64,000 bases of DNA, taken from positions 101,634-165,633 of the forward strand of contig NZ_JAELXS010000009.1 of assembly GCF_016427505.1 (NCBI RefSeq), written 5' to 3'. Each line of letters opens with the position of its first letter. Positions within the stretch are counted from its first letter, which is position 1. Of the stretch, positions 1-10,748 are shown piece by piece. A program made the translations under genes and the position numbers. Below the pieces are notes generated by a model that saw nothing but the letters and a program-made list of their open reading frames with translations, searched no databases and was not told the DNA's origin. This stretch comes from Sphingomonas mollis (GTDB taxonomy: Bacteria; Pseudomonadota; Alphaproteobacteria; Sphingomonadales; Sphingomonadaceae).

Positions 1-39
1 GCCGCCCCGGCACCGATGCTCATCGGGTCGCGAGCGAGC

Positions 40-1656
40 TCAGCGACCCTGACAGGCGAAGTAGACGGAGCTGAACACCGGCGGGCCCAAGTCCTGCAGA
101 TTGGTATTGGCCGCGCGGATCGTAGAACGGTCGGTGGCGCTCACTTCGGCAGCAACCATGTTCACACAGGCCACGCCCGATGGCGTCTTTACGATCCCGT
201 TGACGAACCGCATATCCGCTCCACCACGTAAACGGATCGCGGCAGGCGCCGAAGCCGTCTGCACAAAGGTAAAATTGGCGTACTGTCCATAAGTGCGCGG
301 CAACAGATCTTCGCCACGGTTCGAGTCGATTTCGGTGGAAAAGCTGTCCACCGTAGCGCCGGAAGCCTTCTGGATTGCGATCATGAACTGGATCGAGCCA
401 CGATAGCCGTTGTCGATGTCAAAGCCGTCATCGTCAGCACCGGTTACCGCGAAATACTTCATGTTGGTCGTGCCACCGAAGATTTCGACACCGTCATCGG
501 ACGAGTTGTGGCTCTGTATATGGTCGATAACCGTACCAGAACCGGTACCGCCAAGGGTCAGACCCTGCAATTCGTTGCCGTCGGATATCGCGATGCCACT
601 GTACCGGATTTGGACATATGACATTTGACCGCTGCTGTCGGCAGCGTTCGGGCCACCATAAAAGCGGCCAGTTACGCCCTCAATCGCCGCCTGACAGGTC
701 GTGCTGGTCCCGCCCGCATTGTTTGGACCGCCGGTAGCGCACACTGCGACGGGAGCGCGACCAAGCAGAATGATACCGCCCCACAGCCCTTGGCTGGTAT
801 CGCCGAAGTTGGCATTTCCGCCCAGGTTCTGCTGTGCAGTGAAGATGATCGGCGCGGCGCGGGTACCGACCGCATTGATCTTGGAACCGCGGTTGACGAG
901 CAGAAGATCGGCCGTCGCTTCCGTCGAGTCGGCCGCAATCACGACGCCAGGAGCGATCGTCAGAGTGACCCCCGTATCCGCTCCCGTTGTTCCGACGTCC
1001 CCTCCCACCTCGGTCTGCCCGCGGAGACGATAGAACACCCCCGCGATTTTTGGCAGCGTCAGACTGCTGTTGATAAGCGTTGGAAGACGGCAAGCGCGGA
1101 ACGTCTGCACCAGTCCGTCATCGATCGTTCCGGTTGGGCAGGCCGCTGATGAACCACCCGTACCGATGGCGGGCACCGCTGAACACGAACCGCCGCCACC
1201 GCCAAAGGTCGTACCCGGCGCGTTGCACGTCCAATCCTGGAATGCCGTATCGGTCGGCCCGTTCAGCGCACCGACGAAATTGGTGCTCGTGAAAAACGCG
1301 TTGGTGCTCGACGGATCAGTCGCTGTTGTCGCGGACGTTGCGCTGACGGGATAGACGCCGCTCAGCACGTTCACGCCGTTGACGTTGTTGTTCGTGCCGG
1401 CATTCACCAGCGCTAGCTGCTCGTCGGCGGTGATCGAGATGCCGTCGATGGTGGTCACCGCGGCGAACTGTGCGGCGGTGATCGCCGATGGGGTGGGCGT
1501 GCCGGTCGGCGCCGGGGTCGGCGTGGGCGCCGGATTGACGATGGTGACGCTGCCCGCACCGGGCGATGCCACGCTGTCGGCGCCACCGCACGAAGCTAGC
1601 AGGACGCAGGCGGTGCCCGCCATCAGAACGCGCGTAACCGCCGTGAAGCTGGCCAT
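40..1656 (-). CDS. Predicted secreted lipoprotein with beta-helix-like body
   Basis: 538 residues. The start is the ATG at 1656, preceded by GGGAG; an in-frame extension to 1824 lacks a signal sequence. The N-terminus is a lipoprotein signal (MASFTAVTRVLMAGTACVLL, then ASCGG) with lipobox Cys about 24, followed by a Pro/Thr-rich linker (PTPTPAPTGTPTP). The body is rich in G, T, N and D, with repeated short hydrophobic strands (IAPGVVI, LLLVNRGSKI, DGVEIFGG, DDGFDIDNGY), which suggests a right-handed parallel beta-helix on the cell surface. I recognise similar proteins near TonB receptors in sphingomonads and Caulobacter, but no enzymatic function can be assigned. It is the first gene in the window, and its downstream neighbour lies outside. 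Confidence 0.75.
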   Translation of the reverse strand: MASFTAVTRVLMAGTACVLLASCGGADSVASPGAGSVTIVNPAPTPTPAPTGTPTPSAITAAQFAAVTTIDGISITADEQLALVNAGTNNNVNGVNVLSGVYPVSATSATTATDPSSTNAFFTSTNFVGALNGPTDTAFQDWTCNAPGTTFGGGGGSCSAVPAIGTGGSSAACPTGTIDDGLVQTFRACRLPTLINSSLTLPKIAGVFYRLRGQTEVGGDVGTTGADTGVTLTIAPGVVIAADSTEATADLLLVNRGSKINAVGTRAAPIIFTAQQNLGGNANFGDTSQGLWGGIILLGRAPVAVCATGGPNNAGGTSTTCQAAIEGVTGRFYGGPNAADSSGQMSYVQIRYSGIAISDGNELQGLTLGGTGSGTVIDHIQSHNSSDDGVEIFGGTTNMKYFAVTGADDDGFDIDNGYRGSIQFMIAIQKASGATVDSFSTEIDSNRGEDLLPRTYGQYANFTFVQTASAPAAIRLRGGADMRFVNGIVKTPSGVACVNMVAAEVSATDRSTIRAANTNLQDLGPPVFSSVYFACQGR

Positions 1657-1895
1657 GTCGAAAACTCCCTGTCGATCTTCTTGTGGTGTGGGCTGGCGCC
1701 CAGGATCGACATCGGAAACCCCGTCGATCTCGAACGGGCGATTAGGACGATCGCATGACGGGAAGATGCGAATCCTGCGACAGATCGGTGACTGATACGT
1801 GACGAAACCGTGACACCGACCCATGGCGGGACGATCGCCAGCCGAGCAGATGTCGATCAGCTACCTCCATTTCGGATTATATTCTGCCCGTCTGG

Positions 1896-2456
1896 TCAGG
1901 CGAGCGGCACCCCTACGACCTCGATCCGCTGATAGCCGTCACGCGCGACGATCAGATGATCATGCAACCGGATGCCGAGACAATCGCCCGCCAGCGCCAG
2001 CCGCCGGGTAAAGCGGCGGTCGGCGATACTGGGTGACGGATCGCCGCTGGGATGATTGTGGATCAGGACGATACCCGTCGCCGCCAGTTCCAGCGCGCGG
2101 ACGATCACCCGCCGAGGCTCGATCGCCACCGCGTCGGGGCCGCCATGCGCCAGCACTTCCTCCGCCAGCAATTCGCGCCGGCCATTGACGAAGAAGACGC
2201 GTATCGACTCCTCGCCGTCATGGGCCATGCGATGATGCAGATACCGGATCAGATCATGGCGGGTCGCGATGATCGGTCGCCGCACCACTCGCTCGCGCAG
2301 GACCCACAAGATCGTCCGCCGTTGCGCGACCAGCAGTGCGACTGCACGTTCGTCGCCGTCCAGCACCGCTCGCAGCCGTTGGGCGCTTCCGGCCAGCACT
2401 GCGCCGACACTGCCGAATGCCGCGATCAGCTGGTCGGCCCAGCTGGCTGCCAGCAT
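1896..2456 (-). CDS. RadC-like JAB/MPN domain protein
   Basis: The C-terminal half carries the JAMM/MPN+ metal motif: a Glu in the ELLAEEV region, then HNHPSGDPSPS and a downstream Asp, as in the RadC (UPF0758) family. The role of that family is unsettled; it is not clearly DNA repair. From ATG 2456 the product is 186 residues, against about 220-250 usual, and it lacks most of the helix-hairpin-helix region. In-frame residues just upstream (ARQILVDLLAPL) resemble the family's usual 'ELLLF..IPRRD' segment, so translation may begin further upstream at a non-standard codon, or the 5' end may be damaged. It overlaps the 3' end of the preceding membrane-protein gene. The family call is firm; the start is weak. 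Confidence 0.75.
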   Translation of the reverse strand: MLAASWADQLIAAFGSVGAVLAGSAQRLRAVLDGDERAVALLVAQRRTILWVLRERVVRRPIIATRHDLIRYLHHRMAHDGEESIRVFFVNGRRELLAEEVLAHGGPDAVAIEPRRVIVRALELAATGIVLIHNHPSGDPSPSIADRRFTRRLALAGDCLGIRLHDHLIVARDGYQRIEVVGVPLA

Positions 2457-2926
2457 GGCGTCGAGGGGCGCCAGAAGATCGACCAGGATCTGTCGTGCCC
2501 CGCTTCCCGCAACCGCCGGACATGCCAGCGCGTGGCCAGAATCAGCAGGATCGTCACCGGATAGGCGGAGAACAGGTGCGCCGCCTGATAGACGTTCGGC
2601 ATGATCTCCGGCGCCATCGCCTTCGCCACGTGGCCGACGACGCCAAAGCCGTGCAGCGCCGTCATCCATAACGGCCAGAACCGATCCGCCAGCGCCGCGA
2701 CGACCATGAGGGCGACGAGCATGATACTGTCGACGATGAGCACGCCATATTCGAGTCCGATGAAATGCCCGGCATGGCTTCCCCCCAGACCGATCGCGAC
2801 AGCCCAGGTGGCGACGGTGCCGGCCAGCAGGATGCCCGCAACCCATCGCTCGGGCGCACCGCCCCGATATGCAGCATAGCCACAGGCAGTCGCCAGTAGG
2901 GCATAGAAGAACAGGATGTGGATCAT
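2426..2926 (-). CDS. Small integral membrane protein, unknown function
   Basis: 166 residues with four to five hydrophobic segments (around residues 2-20, 29-50, 60-85, 88-105 and 118-135). The tail is short and charged (ATRWHVRRLREAGHDRS). No motif I recognise. Its 3' end overlaps the RadC-like gene on the same strand, which suggests co-transcription. The last 25 residues, lying over the RadC frame, are low-complexity and may be read-through of a shorter original gene. Confidence 0.6.
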   Translation of the reverse strand: MIHILFFYALLATACGYAAYRGGAPERWVAGILLAGTVATWAVAIGLGGSHAGHFIGLEYGVLIVDSIMLVALMVVAALADRFWPLWMTALHGFGVVGHVAKAMAPEIMPNVYQAAHLFSAYPVTILLILATRWHVRRLREAGHDRSWSIFWRPSTPCWQPAGPTS

Positions 2927-2969
2927 GGCCGGCGCCCCGGGCTATTCGCCCGTCCGCCGGCCGTCCACA

Positions 2970-3326
2970 TCAGGCGGCCAGACGGATCACATCGGATTTC
3001 GCCTGCTCGCCCAGCCCGGTCACGAATTCGTGACACTCGAACTGATCGCCGAACGCTTCGGTCAGTCCCTCTTCCTTGGCATAGGCCAGCAATAGGCCGT
3101 GCGTCCGCGCGATCTTGCCACGTGCCGCGATCAGGGCGGCGAACGTCTCTGCGGCAGCATCCAGCACGCGCTGTGCCGCGATCGGCGAGGCGCCGGCCCG
3201 GGCCAGTTCGTCGAGCAGGTCGGCCGGCAGGCGCGCACTCGACCGGGCGGCCAGATCGATCTCCTGTTCCAGCCCGGTGAGGCGCGTGGCGATCTTGTAG
3301 GCAGCGGCGGGGGCGATGGTCGTCAT
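2970..3326 (-). CDS. Hypothetical helical protein, 118 residues
   Basis: Mostly alpha-helical by composition (Ala, Leu, Glu, Arg), with no signal peptide and no membrane segment. Heptad-like spacing at residues 10-60 hints at a coiled coil (KIATRLTGLEQEIDLAARSS). The start ATG at 3326 is the first in frame. It lies 43 bp upstream of the membrane-protein gene on the same strand. The family is not recognised; codon use matches its neighbours, so it is likely a real gene. Confidence 0.6.
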   Translation of the reverse strand: MTTIAPAAAYKIATRLTGLEQEIDLAARSSARLPADLLDELARAGASPIAAQRVLDAAAETFAALIAARGKIARTHGLLLAYAKEEGLTEAFGDQFECHEFVTGLGEQAKSDVIRLAA

Positions 3327-3386
3327 GGGCGTGATGCTCCGATCCGGCCACGACGAAGGACGTGGTCGATGATGAATGCCGGGTCA

Positions 3387-3899
3387 TCAGAATTTCAACC
3401 CGCGACTGGCCTCGACGAAGAAGCCGACCGCTGCGATCAGCAACACGACCAACCCCCCGACGATGGCCAGCCTGGGTGCGATCCCCAGATCGTTCCGCTG
3501 CCCCCTTCGCGTCGGAAACGGCAGCGGCAGCGATGGTCCTGTGCGATAGGGGATCACTCCCCCGTCCCGCAGGCCATCGATATCGTCTGATGTCTCCGAC
3601 TGGCCCGCTGGCTGAACATCATAATAGGAGAGATCCGGTATCCCCGGCGGGGCACTAGTACCCGAAGCACCAGTGGCATCCGGGTCATCACCGAGGGCGC
3701 GGTCATAGGCGTCGACCAGCCGCGCCGCATCGATCGATCGCGCCACGCCCAGCGCGGCGCGTGCCGCGCTCAGATGGTTCTTGACGGTCAGGTCGGAAAT
3801 GCCGAGCGAACGCCCGATCTCTTTCGCTTCCAAACCCCGTGCGACGAGCCGGAGGCATTGTAACTGGCGGGGGCTAAGGCCGGCTAACCGGTCATCCAT
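3387..3899 (-). CDS. LuxR-type HTH protein with C-terminal membrane anchor
   Basis: 170 residues. Residues 5-60 form a GerE/LuxR helix-turn-helix (LSPRQLQCLRLVARGLEAKE, then IGRSLGISDLTVKNHLSAAR), here at the N-terminus rather than the usual C-terminus. A Ser/Pro/Asp-rich linker follows, then one hydrophobic segment near 145-165 (LAIVGGLVVLLIAAVGFFV) and a short positive tail. No receiver or ligand-binding domain is present. The layout predicts a DNA-binding head in the cytoplasm tethered to the inner membrane. Targets are unknown. It is divergent from the DUF808 gene, with 169 bp between the two starts. Confidence 0.75.
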   Translation of the reverse strand: MDDRLAGLSPRQLQCLRLVARGLEAKEIGRSLGISDLTVKNHLSAARAALGVARSIDAARLVDAYDRALGDDPDATGASGTSAPPGIPDLSYYDVQPAGQSETSDDIDGLRDGGVIPYRTGPSLPLPFPTRRGQRNDLGIAPRLAIVGGLVVLLIAAVGFFVEASRGLKF

Positions 3900-4068
3900 C
3901 GGATTTGGCTATTCGGTGACTGAAGGAAATCGGTGCTTAGCCAGTCCATTATGGATGTTCGTCGCCGGTTTGATCCATTCCTGCCGGAACGGATGGGTGC
4001 CGCCTGACGCTTGTCACCGGCATCACTTGCGCACACACGGGCCGCTACACATCATTTCGGAGAATAGC

Positions 4069-5007
4069 ATGGCATCGGGATTGGCCGCTCTGCTCGACGA
4101 TATCGCCGGCATCACCCGGCTGGCGGCCGCATCGCTCGACGATATCGGCGCCGCCGCCGGCCGGGCCGGCACCAAGGCGGTGGGCGTGGTGATCGACGAT
4201 ACGGCCGTCACGCCGCGCTACGTCATGGGCTTGTCTCCCGCGCGCGAGCTGCCGATCATCGGCAAGATCGCGATGGGGTCACTGCGCAACAAGTTGCTGA
4301 TCCTGTTGCCGGTGGCGTTGTTGCTCAGTGCCTTCGCCCCATGGGCGCTGACGCCGCTGCTGATGATCGGCGGTGCCTATCTCTGCTTCGAGGGTGCGGA
4401 AAAGCTGTGGGAAGCGATGTCCGGCCACGCCGCGGTCGCCGAAGCAGCCGATACGGCGACCACGCCCGAGGCGCTCGAACAGCAGAAGGTATCCGGCGCG
4501 GTGAAGACCGACTTCATCCTGTCGGCCGAAATCATGGCGATCGCCTTGGCCGAGGTATCGGACGGCAGCATCGTCAGCCAGGCGGTCGCCCTGGCGTTGG
4601 TCGCGATCGCGATCACCGTCGGTGTGTACGGTGCGGTGGCGATCATCGTGAAGCTGGACGATATCGGCCTGCACCTGGCTCGCCGCCCCTCGCCGATGAC
4701 ACAATCGATCGGCCGCGGGATGGTGAAGGCGATGCCCGTCATCATGACCGCGCTCGCCGCGATCGGCACCGCCGCAATGATCTGGGTAGGCGGCGGGATC
4801 ATCGTCCATGGTCTGGAGGGGCTTGGTTGGGGCACCCCCGCCCATCTGATCCACGATGCGGCAGAGGGGGTGGCCGGCGCGGTGTCCGGCCTGCACGGCG
4901 TCATCGCGTGGACCGTGACCGCGATCGGATCGGGCATCGTTGGCCTGATAGTCGGCGGCGTCATCGCGGTGGTGATGCACAAGTGGAAGCACCGCAACGC
5001 GCATTGA
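4069..5007 (+). CDS. DUF808 family inner-membrane protein (YedI-like)
   Basis: 312 residues, the usual length for DUF808. The start ATG at 4069 follows CGGAG; an in-frame extension to 3781 is non-coding in character. The N-terminal signature (MASGLAALLDDIAGITRLAA) and the conserved KAVGVVIDDTAVTP block are typical. Six or so hydrophobic segments follow, ending in a basic tail (MHKWKHRNAH). The family is widespread in proteobacteria and has no proven function; transport or membrane maintenance has been proposed. It is monocistronic, ending 20 bp before a strong terminator. Confidence 0.85.
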   Translation: MASGLAALLDDIAGITRLAAASLDDIGAAAGRAGTKAVGVVIDDTAVTPRYVMGLSPARELPIIGKIAMGSLRNKLLILLPVALLLSAFAPWALTPLLMIGGAYLCFEGAEKLWEAMSGHAAVAEAADTATTPEALEQQKVSGAVKTDFILSAEIMAIALAEVSDGSIVSQAVALALVAIAITVGVYGAVAIIVKLDDIGLHLARRPSPMTQSIGRGMVKAMPVIMTALAAIGTAAMIWVGGGIIVHGLEGLGWGTPAHLIHDAAEGVAGAVSGLHGVIAWTVTAIGSGIVGLIVGGVIAVVMHKWKHRNAH

Positions 5008-5026
5008 TCGTGGTAGGGCGTATCGG

Positions 5027-5072
5027 CACGAAAAGGCCCGCCGCTCAAATCTGAGTGGCGGGCCTTTTCGTG
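5027..5072 (+). terminator. Rho-independent terminator, possibly bidirectional
   Basis: An almost perfect inverted repeat with arms CACGAAAAGGCCCGCC and GGCGGGCCTTTTCGTG around a short loop. It follows the DUF808 stop by 20 bp and also lies just past the 3' end of the tRNA-Val gene on the opposite strand, so it may serve both. Confidence 0.85.
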
Positions 5073-5080
5073 TCCGAAGA

Positions 5081-5155
5081 TGGTGGGCGCGACAGGGATT
5101 GAACCTGTGACCCCACCCGTGTGAAGGGTGTGCTCTACCGCTGAGCTACGCGCCC
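5081..5155 (-). tRNA. tRNA-Val (anticodon CAC)
   Basis: Full cloverleaf on the minus strand: acceptor GGGCGCG paired with CGCGCCC, D stem GCTC/GAGC, anticodon stem CACCC/GGGTG with loop TTCACAC (anticodon CAC, reading GUG), T stem ACAGG/CCTGT with TTCAATC loop, discriminator A. The 3' CCA is encoded in the DNA. Confidence 0.95.
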
Positions 5156-5208
5156 ATCCTCGGCGGGAGGCAGCCCTCTAATCGGCCGCCCCCTTCCTGT
5201 CCAGTCTG

Positions 5209-5481
5209 TTAGTTGACCGAATCCTTCAGGATCTTGCCCGCCTTGAACTTGGGCTGGGTCGATGCCTTGATCGTCATCGGCTCGCCGGTGCGCGGATTGC
5301 GACCCGTCGACGCCTTGCGCTTGGATACCGAGAACGTCCCGAAACCCACCAAACGTACCTCATCACCCTTCTTCAGGCTGGCAGAGATGGTGTCGAACAC
5401 CGCCTCTACCGCCTTCACCGCGTCGCTGCGCGCCAGTCCCGATGTGTCGGCAACCGTCGCGATCAGCTCCTGCTTGTTCAT
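5209..5481 (-). CDS. DNA-binding protein HU
   Basis: 90 residues, the standard length for HU. The start at ATG 5481 follows a GGGGG ribosome site. The family signature is present: MNKQELIATVA at the start, GFGTFSV in the middle and GRNPRTGEPM in the DNA-bending arm, then FKAGKILKDSVN at the end. HU compacts and bends DNA without sequence preference. It sits downstream of lon on the same strand with a hairpin between, an arrangement also seen in other proteobacteria. Confidence 0.95.
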   Translation of the reverse strand: MNKQELIATVADTSGLARSDAVKAVEAVFDTISASLKKGDEVRLVGFGTFSVSKRKASTGRNPRTGEPMTIKASTQPKFKAGKILKDSVN

Positions 5482-5569
5482 TGCAAACCCCCATTTACGA
5501 ATCGTGATGCGCACGAACGCGGCGCGCAAGCCAAGCGCCCAATAACAGCGGGCGGTCCCCGCAAGTCAA

Positions 5570-5601
5570 CCTGCCGCGAGACGATATGGTCCCGCGGCAG
5601 G
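5570..5601 (-). terminator. Hairpin between lon and HU genes
   Basis: A perfect 9-bp inverted repeat (CCTGCCGCG / CGCGGCAGG) with a 14-base loop, without a clear T run. A second perfect hairpin (ATCACTGA / TCAGTGAT) at 5607-5629 overlaps the lon stop codon. Together they probably end or attenuate lon transcription before the HU gene. Confidence 0.5.
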
Positions 5602-5621
5602 ACATGATCACTGACCAACGA

Positions 5622-8018
<2,397 letters not shown>

Positions 8019-8129
8019 GCAAACTCCGGTGAGTGCCGATCCGGGCACGCTTTCCGCCAATATATGGGGAGTATTGGGAAACCATCAATCGGCTTGCGCC
8101 GGATCGGATGAGCGGGGACATATCCAGCC

Positions 8130-9821
8130 ATGATCGTAACCGCCCTCGCCCTGCTCGCCGCCGCCGCCGAACCACCCAAGAAGGGAATGCCGGCGATCAC
8201 TGAACAGACCCAGCGATCGGGTGGTGAGCGCACCGCCGACCAGCTGGCATTGCGTTTCGACAGCGCCGATCTGGCGTTCGAGGTGTTGCCGGACACCTAT
8301 CAACTGACCGGCATCGCAACCCTCGGCTTTACCGCAAAGACGCCGCTAACCCGACTGGTCATCGATCTCGACCGCAACCTGCCCGTCAGCGCCATCGCGA
8401 TCGACGGCGTTACCCTGCCCGCCTCGGCATGGTCGAATCCGGAAGGGCAACTCGTGATCCGCCTGCCCCGCCCGCTCACCGCCGGACAATCGGTATCGGC
8501 CCGCATCACCTATGGTGGGACGCCGCATGTCGCGCTCAACGCACCATGGGACGACGGTGTCGTCTGGTCGAAGACGCCGGATGGCCGTTTGTGGTTTGCC
8601 ACCACTACGGAAGGGTACGGGTGCGACCTGCTCTGGCCCTGCCTCGACTTTTCCGAAGGCGAGCCGGCGGCCGTGACCCTCCACGTCACCGTGCCGAAAG
8701 GGTTGAAGGCGCCCTCGAACGGCAAGCTGCTTGGCATAGACACGCTGTCCGACGGCCGCACGACGTGGCACTGGCGCACCGCCCACCCCAACACCTACGC
8801 GATTGCGCTCAACGTCGGCCCGTACGAAGAGATCAGCGGCATCTACAAGAGCCGCTTCGGCAATAGCATCCCGATGTTCTACTGGTATCTGCCCGGCGAA
8901 AAGGCACAGGCGGAGCGCCTGTTCGCCGAATTCGCACCGACGCTCGATTTCTTTGAAACGATGATCGGTCCCTATCCCTTCGGCGATGAAAAGGTCGGCG
9001 TGGTCGAGACCCCGCACAAGGGCATGGAGCACCAGACGATCAATGCCTATGGCAACGGCTATGCCAAGGCGATCGAAGGGTTCGACTGGCTGTTCCAGCA
9101 CGAATTCACCCATGAATGGTTCGCCAACCAACTGACCGCCGCCAACTGGGACGATTACTGGCTGCACGAAGGGTATGGCAGCTACATGCAGCCCGCCTAT
9201 GGCCAGTGGCGGGAGGGCAACGCCCGCTACATCACGATGATGATGGGGCAGCGCAGTCAGATCGTGAACAAGGCGCCCATAGTTCGCGGCAAGATTTTGA
9301 CCGAGGAGGAGGTGTACGAGGCCTCCAGGGGCGGCGCCGGCCTCGACATCTATATGAAGGGATCGTGGATGCTCCACACCCTGCGCGGGCTGATCGGCGA
9401 CAAGGCATTCTGGGATGTCACGCGCCTCGCCGTCTATGGCCGTCCCGATCCCCGTCCCGGCAATTTCACGCCCCGCTTCGGATCGACGAGGGAGTATGAG
9501 GCGCTGGTCGCGAAGGTGACGGGCAAGGATTATCACTGGTTCTTCGACGTCTATCTGCGCCAGGCGGCGCTGCCCGATCTGGTGGAGACACGAACCGGCG
9601 ACACACTCACGCTGGCGTGGCGGGTTCCCGGCAACGGCCCCTTTCCCCTGCCCATCGATATCACCGTCGATGGTATCCGCCGGACGCTGCCGATGACGGA
9701 CGGTCGCGGAACGCTGACGATATCGGGAGACGCTCATGTCGTCATCGACCCCGACGCCCGCGTCTTGAGACGATCGATAGCTGTCGAGGAGATGCAGGCG
9801 TGGCAGGCGAGACCACGCTGA
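8130..9821 (+). CDS. M1-family metalloaminopeptidase, exported
   Basis: 563 residues. A short hydrophobic N-terminus (MIVTALALLAAAAEPP) looks like a cleaved signal. The N-terminal beta domain is followed by the zinc-peptidase domain: HEFTHEW, then a Glu 18 residues after the second His (in WLHEGYG), matching HExxH-x18-E. The usual exopeptidase GAMEN loop is replaced by GMEHQ. The long C-terminal helical domain of PepN is absent, as in the shorter leukotriene A4 hydrolase-like M1 enzymes. The gene is divergent from lon (111 bp between starts). The likely role is peptide trimming in the periplasm. Confidence 0.9.
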   Translation: MIVTALALLAAAAEPPKKGMPAITEQTQRSGGERTADQLALRFDSADLAFEVLPDTYQLTGIATLGFTAKTPLTRLVIDLDRNLPVSAIAIDGVTLPASAWSNPEGQLVIRLPRPLTAGQSVSARITYGGTPHVALNAPWDDGVVWSKTPDGRLWFATTTEGYGCDLLWPCLDFSEGEPAAVTLHVTVPKGLKAPSNGKLLGIDTLSDGRTTWHWRTAHPNTYAIALNVGPYEEISGIYKSRFGNSIPMFYWYLPGEKAQAERLFAEFAPTLDFFETMIGPYPFGDEKVGVVETPHKGMEHQTINAYGNGYAKAIEGFDWLFQHEFTHEWFANQLTAANWDDYWLHEGYGSYMQPAYGQWREGNARYITMMMGQRSQIVNKAPIVRGKILTEEEVYEASRGGAGLDIYMKGSWMLHTLRGLIGDKAFWDVTRLAVYGRPDPRPGNFTPRFGSTREYEALVAKVTGKDYHWFFDVYLRQAALPDLVETRTGDTLTLAWRVPGNGPFPLPIDITVDGIRRTLPMTDGRGTLTISGDAHVVIDPDARVLRRSIAVEEMQAWQARPR

Positions 9822-9859
9822 CTACGGGATAGACGAAAGGCTTCGTCGATCCCGTAGTC
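9820..9859 (+). terminator. Hairpin at the aminopeptidase stop codon
   Basis: A 17-bp stem with one mismatch: GACTACGGGATAGACGA against TCGTCGATCCCGTAGTC, starting inside the stop codon. There is no run of T, so it may also act as an mRNA 3'-end stabiliser. Confidence 0.65.
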
Positions 9860-9915
9860 GAGGTTCATGCAATCGACCAGACGAAGAGTTTGAATATCGC
9901 CAGCGTTACGCGACG

Positions 9916-10650
9916 CTAGATGTTTGGTCCCGGCAATTGTTGGTGTGGATTTGATGTAAACCCGCTTGGCTCTTGTTGCCATGCCGTGCAGATCGCTTCG
10001 TATGGTGTGAGCTTTTGAGGGTCTTGAGTCTTCGGCCGAAGTTGTAGGCGGCGACGAAGTCGTCAAGGTGTTGTCGGAGTTGATCGTGGTCTTGTAGCAG
10101 TAGCGCTTGACAATCGCATCCTTGGTGCGGTTCGTCCGTTCCACCCCGACCTTCGCCGGGGCAGGCCCTGATTGTTGGTCCAAGGGTGTCGCGGCCCTTC
10201 GACTTCGCTCAGGAAAGACTTGCTCAGGCGATGTTAAATGTCGAGAACGGCACAGGCTGCTTCGAAGCCGCGGCACCAGATAGGTAGCTGCGCCCACGTT
10301 GCCTTAATGTCTTCGGGCGTCCAGCCGTCCCCGGTCGGGTCGGTGAATCGACTTCGCTTAGGACAGGATCGTCGGTGAGAACGGTGTGGATTTTGTAGGG
10401 CACTGCGGCCACGAGGTGTCGCAGGAAGTCGGCGGGGAGCCGGCGGATCGCCTTTTCGTGCAGCTCGACCAAGGCGAACTTGGAGGTGCGGTCGACCGCG
10501 ACGAGGAGGTATAGCTTGCCCTCTTTGGTTCGGACCTCGGCGATGTCGATATGGAAATAGCTGATCGGGCAGGACTTGAACTTACGCTTCGCCGGCTTGT
10601 CGCCCTTTACCTCCGGCAGCCGGTTGATGCCGTGGCGCTCCTGTGGAGTA
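9916..10650 (-). pseudogene. IS481-type transposase, C-terminal two-thirds, decayed
   Basis: Minus-strand reading gives an rve/DDE integrase core: HGINRLPEVKGDKPAK, YFHIDIAEVRTKEGKLYLLV, DRTSKFALVELHEKA, VPYKIHTVLTDD. After a shift it continues TDPTGDGWTPEDIKATWAQL, PIWCRGFEAACAVLDI, a stop, HPWTNNQ, RTKDAIVKRY and LTPYEAICTAWQQEP, ending LPGPNI and TAG at 9916. Several frameshifts and one stop make it dead. The N-terminal about 100 residues are missing here, and a matching N-terminal piece lies at 62655-62936. Short palindromic repeats sit at points where the reading frame breaks. Confidence 0.85.
10144..10214. repeat. Two short sphingomonad-type palindromic repeats
   Basis: CCCCGACCTTCGCCGGGG at 10144-10161 is a near-palindrome, and CCCTTCGACTTCGCTCAGGA at 10195-10214 resembles a motif I know as common between genes in sphingomonad genomes. 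A degenerate copy of the second (TCGACTTCGCTTAGGA) lies at 10348-10363. All three interrupt the transposase remnant rather than lying between genes. Confidence 0.6.
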
Positions 10651-10748
10651 GCTGGCCCATAGCGCATCCTTCCAACAGTGAGTGATGCACCATCAAAGCC
10701 CAGGATCAAACACCTAGGGACTTAACTACACCCGGACCCTGTCGGCGC

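Noticed and set aside
8346..9737. 463-residue minus-strand frame opposite the M1 aminopeptidase
   Set aside because: Antisense shadow of a clear metallopeptidase gene with no motif or ribosome site.
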